Assembly (NCBI GenBank): GCA_019136335.1 | Contig: JAGVUK010000045.1 | Coordinates: forward strand, 1-11,527 | DNA: 11,527 bases | Direction: 5' to 3' | Origin: Methanomicrobiales archaeon | GTDB lineage: Archaea > Halobacteriota > Methanomicrobia > Methanomicrobiales > Methanoculleaceae | Part shown: positions 6,954 to 11,527 of the stretch, piece by piece | Position numbering within the stretch: position 1 is the stretch's first letter | Layout: each line of letters starts with the position of its first letter | Program-made: the position numbers and the translations under genes | The notes under the pieces: model-generated | What the model saw: the letters and a program-made list of their open reading frames with translations, nothing else | Database searches by the model: none | What the model was told of the DNA's origin: nothing

Positions 6954-8417
6954 ATGTTAGCACGGTCTCGAGCATACCTGAACGTAGAACAGATCGTCGG
7001 TACTCTATCACGTGAGGACCTTGAGGATGAGAGCCATGTCAAAGCCTTTGAGAACCAGTTTTGTGATTACATCGGGGCAGAACGGTGCTATGCGACCAAC
7101 CAGGCCCGTGCAGCCCTGTTGATCGCGTTACGGGCTCTGGACCTCTCATCGGGCGACGAGGTGCTTGTGCCGGACTTCACCTACGAGGGCGTCGTCGACG
7201 CCATCCTGGAGTCGGGGGCGACCCCGGTCTTCGTCGAACCAGCACTTCGGGACTTCAACGTCCCGGCGTCGCATTTTGTGGAGAAGATGACGGAACGAAC
7301 ACGGGCGGTCATTGCGACGCACCTCTTCGGGATCCCCTGCGAGATCGGGGACCTGCCGGCGATCGCGAGGGAGAACGGTTGCGTCGTCATCGAGGACTGC
7401 GCCCAGTGCCTCGGCGCGGAGTATAAAGGAAGGCCTGTCGGGTCGTTTGGGGACTTTGCGGTCGTCAGTTTCAATTACGAGAAACACCTCACAACCGGCG
7501 AAGGCGGGATGCTGGCTGTCAACAACCCCGCCTTCGCCGGGGACGTGGAGCGGGTCGTCGAGTCCTGCACGCGGGTGCCGCTCCACGACGAGAAGTGCTA
7601 CGTCTACGGTATGCTCGTGCAGCATACGGCCACGGAGCGGACGGTCTATAAACGGGATCTTCTTGCCTACTTCGGCCAGAACTGCTGCCGGGACGACCCG
7701 GAGATCTTCGGCCTTATGGACGACCTGGTGCTGCAGTGCGAGGCGTGGGAAGATATCCGGGCCGCCCTCCTCCCGCACGTCGAGCGCGAGATCGAGAGGG
7801 CCGGCTACGTGCCGCCCCACATGAGGAACGCGGCCGTGAGGAAGGTACTCCGGCGCGCAGAAGAGGTCAGGTCACGGGTCTTCTGTCCGCCCATCAGGAC
7901 GATAGGGTCCGGCAACCTGCTGATGGGGGCTCCGCGGGCCCTTGTGGGGGCCCTGGGGCTTTTGGATCTCCCGGCGGTGAACGCAGCCCGGAACAGGAAC
8001 GCCCGCCTCTTTTACGGCGCCATGCAGGATACCCCGGGTTTTCTGCTGCCGGAAGTCTCCCCCGATAAGGTGCCAGCGTTCCTCAAGTGCAACGTCCTGA
8101 ACCAGACACATCACCCGCTCTCTCTGATCATCGGGAGGGCGCGGGACCGGGGATACGAGGTGGGGAACATCCAGTGGCCGAGGCCGGTTCACCTGCTGCC
8201 CCGGTTCCGGCACGTGCTGGAACGGCAGCGGGGCGCGTTCCCCCTGACCGGGTACGTGACCGGGCGGATCATCAACATCCCCATCCACTGCAGCGTGGCG
8301 CCGGAGGATATCGAGGGTATGGCTGCCTGCCTTCGCGAGTTTGCCGGCGGCGCCGGGCCCGGTGTGGGGGATCGCCTGAGGGTTCCCGGGGAAGAGGCAG
8401 TGACGCATGGAGTTTGA
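6954..8417 (+). CDS. Long DegT/DnrJ/EryC1-like PLP aminotransferase with central insertion
   Basis: This 487-residue protein carries the aminotransferase core: SGDEVLVPDFTYEGVVDAIL (66-85), ATHLFGIPCEI, VVIEDCAQCLGAEY with D148, and the Schiff-base lysine K177 in SFNYEKHLTTGEGGM. The family is usually about 370-400 residues. Here an extra segment of about 100 residues (roughly 205-315) follows the lysine region and contains six cysteines (C205, C215, C244, C245, C262, C311). The C-terminal domain resumes near 340 (LPAVNAARNRNARLFYGAM...). The usual PLP-phosphate-binding SNGT-like motif is replaced by ATNQARAALL (47-56), so it may use a different acceptor or be a variant enzyme. ATG 6954 is supported by a gggggaaagga site just upstream. 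The gene overlaps the FemAB-like gene by 11 bases, so the two are probably coupled. The substrate is unknown. Confidence 0.85.
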   Translation: MLARSRAYLNVEQIVGTLSREDLEDESHVKAFENQFCDYIGAERCYATNQARAALLIALRALDLSSGDEVLVPDFTYEGVVDAILESGATPVFVEPALRDFNVPASHFVEKMTERTRAVIATHLFGIPCEIGDLPAIARENGCVVIEDCAQCLGAEYKGRPVGSFGDFAVVSFNYEKHLTTGEGGMLAVNNPAFAGDVERVVESCTRVPLHDEKCYVYGMLVQHTATERTVYKRDLLAYFGQNCCRDDPEIFGLMDDLVLQCEAWEDIRAALLPHVEREIERAGYVPPHMRNAAVRKVLRRAEEVRSRVFCPPIRTIGSGNLLMGAPRALVGALGLLDLPAVNAARNRNARLFYGAMQDTPGFLLPEVSPDKVPAFLKCNVLNQTHHPLSLIIGRARDRGYEVGNIQWPRPVHLLPRFRHVLERQRGAFPLTGYVTGRIINIPIHCSVAPEDIEGMAACLREFAGGAGPGVGDRLRVPGEEAVTHGV

Positions 8418-9390
8418 TTACACCGATTCCGTCTCTCCGGACGTCTGGAGATCGTTTCTCAGCGGCGGGGAGAATGTCTATTTCTTCCAGACCCCCGAGT
8501 GGGCGAAGGTCATGGAGGAGGCGTTCGGCTACCGGGTGGCGACGAGGCTCTACCATACCCCTGAAGGCGACGTCCTCATCCCGATGATGGAGTCGCGGCG
8601 GTTCGGGTTCTCCGTCTACCAGTCCGTCCCTCACGGGTACGGCGGCATCTTCTCGCCTTCGGGCCTCTCGGGCAGGGTTCTCCCGGACCTCATCGGGAGC
8701 ATGGTCGGGGGGAGGCACCTCTCCCTCGATCTCGCCCTGCCGCCGGGCGTCGCGCTGCAGGCACAGGGAGCCCCCGGTATCCAGAAGACGCTGTCCGAGT
8801 GGAACTATACCCATATCCTGCGCCTGGATGGCCCCGATAGCGCGGTGGAGCAGAGGTATAACAGGCATGCGCGGCGGGATATCGGCATTGCCGAGCGCAA
8901 CCACGTCGAGATCGTCAAAAAGGATAGCCTCGCGCAGTTTCAGCAGTATTACGCCCTCTACGAGATGAGGGCACGGGAGTGGGGATACCAGGAGCCGCCC
9001 TATCCCCGGGAGGTCTACGATCTCCTCCACCGCTACGGCCGCCCGTACGTCCAGGTGCGCCTGGCGGAGATGCACGGCGCGGTGATCGGGGGCCTCGTGA
9101 CGTTCGAGTACGCTGATACAGTGTTTGCGTGGAGCAACGCAGCCCCGGCGACATCCCGCCCTTTCCGCCCGGTGCACCTCCTCCTCGACGACGCTCTGCG
9201 GTCTGCGCAGGAGAAGGGATTCTCGCTCGTGAACTTCGGGGGGAGCGGGAACCTCCTCGGGGTTCGGAAGTTTAAAGAGAGTTTCGGGGCCGTGCAGGTC
9301 GACCTTGAGACCTACCGGATCGCGTCCCGGCTGGCGTTGCTCGCGCGGACGGGCTGGTGGCCGGGGTATCTCCGGAAATCTTCGGGATAA
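8407..9390 (+). CDS. FemAB/GNAT-like acyltransferase (peptidoglycan-bridge-type fold)
   Basis: This 327-residue protein resembles FemAB-type proteins (Acetyltransf_6-like), which transfer aminoacyl or acyl groups onto cell-envelope precursors. Recognisable parts are the N-terminal FFQTPEWAKVMEEAFGY (26-42), YNRHARRDIGIAERNHVEI (151-169), which resembles the conserved basic segment before the second GNAT domain, the GAVIGGLVTFEYADTVFAW strands (224-242), and the C-terminal NFGGSGNLLGVRKFKESFGA (276-295) typical of the family. No membrane segment or signal peptide is visible. The gene starts 11 bases inside the end of the DegT-like gene, with gaagagg upstream of its ATG. Archaea lack murein, so the target is more likely a surface sugar or lipid-linked glycan. 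With the upstream ATP-grasp gene it suggests aminoacyl or acyl decoration of a sugar (inference). Confidence 0.85.
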   Translation: MEFDYTDSVSPDVWRSFLSGGENVYFFQTPEWAKVMEEAFGYRVATRLYHTPEGDVLIPMMESRRFGFSVYQSVPHGYGGIFSPSGLSGRVLPDLIGSMVGGRHLSLDLALPPGVALQAQGAPGIQKTLSEWNYTHILRLDGPDSAVEQRYNRHARRDIGIAERNHVEIVKKDSLAQFQQYYALYEMRAREWGYQEPPYPREVYDLLHRYGRPYVQVRLAEMHGAVIGGLVTFEYADTVFAWSNAAPATSRPFRPVHLLLDDALRSAQEKGFSLVNFGGSGNLLGVRKFKESFGAVQVDLETYRIASRLALLARTGWWPGYLRKSSG

Positions 9391-9392
9391 TC

Positions 9393-9410
9393 CGGGGTGA
9401 TGGAACCCCG
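9393..9410 (+). terminator. Hairpin directly after the FemAB-like gene
   Basis: The arms cggggt (9393-9398) and accccg (9405-9410) form a 6-bp GC stem with a 6-base loop, starting three bases after the stop codon. A partly T-rich stretch (ttccggtctcatctt) follows. It is a reasonable transcription end for the plus-strand genes before the convergent flippase. Confidence 0.4.
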
Positions 9411-9444
9411 TTCCGGTCTCATCTTCCCCGCCCCGGTCCGTCTC

Positions 9445-9479
9445 CCGGGCTCGTTCTTTCTGATGCAGGGATAGCCCGG
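9445..9479. repeat. Inverted repeat in the convergent intergenic region
   Basis: The arms ccgggct (9445-9451) and agcccgg (9473-9479) pair across a 21-base loop that contains a pyrimidine-rich stretch (cgttctttct). The element lies between two convergent genes, so it may contribute to termination. The long loop makes this tentative. Confidence 0.3.
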
Positions 9480-9504
9480 ATCAGGTCCTTGCCCGGGTAG
9501 TAGG

Positions 9505-9522
9505 CTGTGGTGGCTATCGCCA
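9505..9522 (+). repeat. Short motif shared with 219-236, potential stem-loop
   Basis: The 18-mer ctgtggtggctatcgcca matches ctgtggcggctatcacca at 219-236 at 16 of 18 positions. Both can fold as a 5-position stem around the loop gctat. The two differences fall on facing positions of the stem (T and G here, C and A in the other copy). It may be part of the same intergenic repeat family as the long flanking repeats. Confidence 0.35.
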
Positions 9523-9600
9523 CAAGGCGACCTTCCAGGACGACGGATGGATCATAATGGTCTGTTCCAGCGGATGCCCTGGATACCCATTGAGTGTTTC

Positions 9601-9623
9601 ATCCCGGCTGAACAACCCGGGAT
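9601..9623 (-). terminator. Hairpin downstream of the flippase gene
   Basis: The arms atcccgg (9601-9607) and ccgggat (9617-9623) are a perfect 7-bp inverted repeat with a 9-base loop. Read on the minus strand it begins 8 bases after the flippase stop (9632-9634), a natural place for transcript ending. No clear T run follows on the minus strand. Confidence 0.4.
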
Positions 9624-9631
9624 ATACCTGC

Positions 9632-11116
9632 TCACCGCCCATTGAGGCGCCGTGTCGCGATACGCCCGAATACCGGGGAGATTGTGTTGACGATCTCCAC
9701 TTTATCCTCCGGTGTCAGCAGGAACCGGTAGGCGTAGACGCCGTACAGGCCCGAGAAGATCGCCGCGAGGATGTACGGATGAACTGTGTCCCGCAACAGG
9801 AGGAAGGCGATGAAAAATACGCTGACGACCAAAAACGTCTTTATGATCATCGCGGACTCGATCCGCACGTCAAAGACGCGGCGGAGCACGTAGAGTATCA
9901 GCACCGCAAGCAGCGTGCATGCTCCGGACGTGCCGATAGCCGCACCGGTTATGCCAAACAGGGGGATGAGCGCCACGTCGAGACAGACGTTGACCACCGC
10001 CACGAAGATGTTCACCTTCGAGGAGAGCCCGGGCCTGTTCATGGCGCTGACGGCCGGTCCGACGGAGGATACCGCCCCGAATACGATCATACCGAAGACG
10101 AGGATGGTGAACGCAGGCACGGCCGGCAGGTAGGCGGGGCCGAAGATGAGCCCGATGATCGTATCGGCAAGGTAGATGAGGACGAGGCCCATCATCGAGA
10201 GGAGGATCAGGCAGTACCTGATCGACCTGTTTATCACGGCCTCGACGGCATCCCGGAGCCCTTTGCTGTAATACTCCGATATCGCCGGGTAGTTGACCGT
10301 GGAGACCGAACCGGGGAGCGAGAGGAAGGCCACCCGGGCTATCGCGATCGCGACCGCGTACCGGCCGACGTCGATCTCCGTCAGCATGTACCCGATGAGG
10401 AGCGTATCGGTGTAGGTGTTGATCAGGTAGACCGCGCTTGCGATGAAGACCCGGCTCCCGAACGCGAGCATCTTCGCTGATGTCTCCCGGTAATCCGAGA
10501 CCGAGAGGCGGAAGTGCCGGCGGACGATCGAGACGACGAAGGCGAGCGTCCCGACCTCGGTGAGCAGCAACGCAAGGACTGCTCCTCCGGGACCGAGGCC
10601 TGCGGCTATGAACAGCACCACCAGCACGATCAGGAGGAGCGCGCGGATCATGAACCGGAACGAGTAGGACCGCATCTCCCGTAGCCCATTGAGGAGACCG
10701 AGGAGCGTTGTGTTGACGATTGCAAGCGGCACGGCAGCCGCGGCGATCCGGATGAGGCCGGAGAGTTCCGGCATCCCGAAAGATCCTGCAATCTCCCCGG
10801 CGAAGAAGAAGAGAGCGAGGCCGGCCGCGGCCCCGAGCACGAGTGCATTGATGACCCCCGCGGTGACGACGGCATTCAGCCGCTCCTGCTCGCTCCTGTA
10901 GTCGGCCACGTACTTCACGACCGTCTCGGGGATGCCGAGGCCTGCGATCAGCGTGGATATGGTATAGACGGTCAGCGTCAGGGTGTACAGCCCGAAGTCC
11001 GCCGGGCCGAGCCAGCGGCTCAGCACGATGTTTAAGAGAAAACCCGAGCCGAGGGTGACGATCTGGCTGACAAACACCCAGCTGATGTCGAATGCGAACC
11101 TGGTAGATTCCTTCAT
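9632..11116 (-). CDS. Polysaccharide/lipid-linked oligosaccharide flippase (Wzx/MVF superfamily)
   Basis: This roughly 494-residue integral membrane protein would move a lipid-linked sugar across the cytoplasmic membrane. About 12-14 hydrophobic segments can be read from start to end, as expected for polysaccharide biosynthesis flippases. The family's N-terminal pattern is present: FVSQIVTLGSGFLLNIVLSRWLGPADFGLY in residues 15-43. The ATG at 11116 (MKESTRF...) is preferred because the first helix then begins at about residue 9. The open frame extends about 76 codons upstream, but that part is Pro/Ser/Gly-rich, unlike the family, and runs across the TATA box. No strong ribosome-binding site is seen, so initiation may be weak or on a short leader. 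It is the only gene on this strand, convergent with the rest, and its cargo is inferred from the neighbours. Length and fold are normal, with no frameshift. Confidence 0.93.
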   Translation of the reverse strand: MKESTRFAFDISWVFVSQIVTLGSGFLLNIVLSRWLGPADFGLYTLTLTVYTISTLIAGLGIPETVVKYVADYRSEQERLNAVVTAGVINALVLGAAAGLALFFFAGEIAGSFGMPELSGLIRIAAAAVPLAIVNTTLLGLLNGLREMRSYSFRFMIRALLLIVLVVLFIAAGLGPGGAVLALLLTEVGTLAFVVSIVRRHFRLSVSDYRETSAKMLAFGSRVFIASAVYLINTYTDTLLIGYMLTEIDVGRYAVAIAIARVAFLSLPGSVSTVNYPAISEYYSKGLRDAVEAVINRSIRYCLILLSMMGLVLIYLADTIIGLIFGPAYLPAVPAFTILVFGMIVFGAVSSVGPAVSAMNRPGLSSKVNIFVAVVNVCLDVALIPLFGITGAAIGTSGACTLLAVLILYVLRRVFDVRIESAMIIKTFLVVSVFFIAFLLLRDTVHPYILAAIFSGLYGVYAYRFLLTPEDKVEIVNTISPVFGRIATRRLNGR

Positions 11117-11159
11117 GGGTTGTCGGGTCCGGTCAATGGCGGTATTGATGTACTGCCGG

Positions 11160-11167
11160 TATTTATA
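11160..11167 (-). promoter_or_regulatory. Archaeal TATA-type promoter of the flippase gene
   Basis: Read on the minus strand the sequence is tataaata, centred about 48 bases upstream of the ATG at 11116. The inferred start site is near 11138, giving a leader of about 22 nt. It supports the short start chosen for the flippase over any upstream start. Confidence 0.6.
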
Positions 11168-11370
11168 CTGTTCTCCGGATTCGGGATGATGCGGGAAGGT
11201 GCGGCCGGACCCCGGGGCCGGCGGAGGATTTCGGGGAGAACATCCCGGGGTTTGGGAGAGAGAAGATACCCCGCCGGTATGAGATCCACCCTCCGGTATG
11301 CAGGACAGGCGGCTATTACTCCTGGAGTGAAAAGATACGGGCATCCCTCTGCGGGGAAGGGGAGGACCCC
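11168..11370. other. Intergenic region upstream of the flippase with no gene seen
   Basis: About 200 bases with only chance open frames. The frames reading through here on the minus strand are low-complexity Pro/Gly/Ser sequence without family features. The sequence contains GC palindromes (for example ccccgggg near 11210) and merges into the right inverted repeat. Confidence 0.55.
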
Positions 11371-11527
11371 CGCCCCACCTCCCCCCGGGAAACCGGTGTC
11401 AGAACAGGAAACCGGCGTCAGCGCCGCTCCCGGGCACGGCTGCCCACCAGATATCGCCATGACTGCCCCCGCCCCCGGGTGGGGGCGAGGGAGGAGCGCG
11501 AAGGCCGGGCGGGGTGGGGGTTGCCGG
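11371..11527 (-). repeat. Right copy of the long GC-rich inverted repeat
   Basis: The reverse complement of this stretch starts ccggcaacccccacccc at base 11527 and follows the left copy (44-170). It shows about 85-90% identity over the outer ~90 bases and weaker similarity beyond. It has 5 extra bases in the GC hairpin (cgccccc-accc-gggggcg) and an internal near-tandem duplication absent from the left copy. The window ends exactly at the outer edge of the matched part, so the repeat may extend further. It and the left copy face outward in mirror image and bracket all the genes described. Confidence 0.8.
11388..11421 (-). repeat. 19-base-period tandem duplication inside the right repeat
   Basis: The unit ggaaaccggtgtcag (11388-11402) recurs as ggaaaccggcgtcag (11407-11421) with one difference and a period of 19 bases. 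The left copy of the long repeat has a single counterpart around 141-158, so this looks like a duplication private to the right copy. Confidence 0.65.

Noticed and set aside
9557..10480. Open frame of 307 codons on the plus strand
   Set aside because: It lies antisense to the well-supported flippase and reads as Asp/Glu/Arg/His-rich sequence, the usual shadow of a GC-rich membrane-protein gene.
11117..11344. Upstream extension of the flippase by about 76 residues
   Set aside because: It is Pro/Ser/Gly-rich, unlike flippase N-termini, and would require transcription to start upstream of the good TATA box at 11160-11167.

Overview
The window looks like a chromosomal segment of a GC-rich archaeon, most probably a methanogen of the Methanomicrobiales (Methanoculleus-like). 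The signs are TATA-type promoters standing out as AT-rich islands about 30-70 bp upstream of the lead genes, purine-rich ribosome-binding sites, no bacterial -35/-10 layout, and the protein types present. The taxonomic call is inference; no marker gene is in the window.

The content is a surface-glycan or sugar-nucleotide locus. Reading left to right: (1) bases 1-930 hold no convincing gene, but contain a GC-rich repeat at 44-170. (2) A TATA box near 870 leads into an ATP-grasp ligase and a DUF3473-type polysaccharide deacetylase (931-3130). (3) A second promoter near 3238 leads into a tightly packed run: a LegB-like SDR sugar-nucleotide dehydratase (frameshifted in this sequence), a sugar nucleotidyltransferase, a DegT-type PLP aminotransferase and a PHP-domain phosphoesterase (3310-6795). 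(4) A third promoter near 6903 leads into a long, unusual DegT-like protein and an overlapping FemAB/GNAT-like acyltransferase (6954-9390). (5) A convergent Wzx/MVF-type flippase lies on the minus strand (9632-11116) with its own TATA box. (6) From 11168 to the end there is again no gene, and a second copy of the left repeat lies there in inverted orientation.

A sensible joint reading is that the nucleotidyltransferase activates a sugar phosphate, the SDR makes a 4-keto-6-deoxy intermediate and the first aminotransferase aminates it. The ATP-grasp, FemAB-like and deacetylase proteins would decorate or trim the sugar or glycan, and the flippase would move the lipid-linked product across the membrane. 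No glycosyltransferase, polymerase, ligase or sortase is present, so the window is only part of a pathway.

The two points most worth a second look are the roughly 125-155 bp inverted repeats that bracket the whole cluster, and the frameshift in the SDR gene, where about 16 nt seem to be missing just before a conserved motif.
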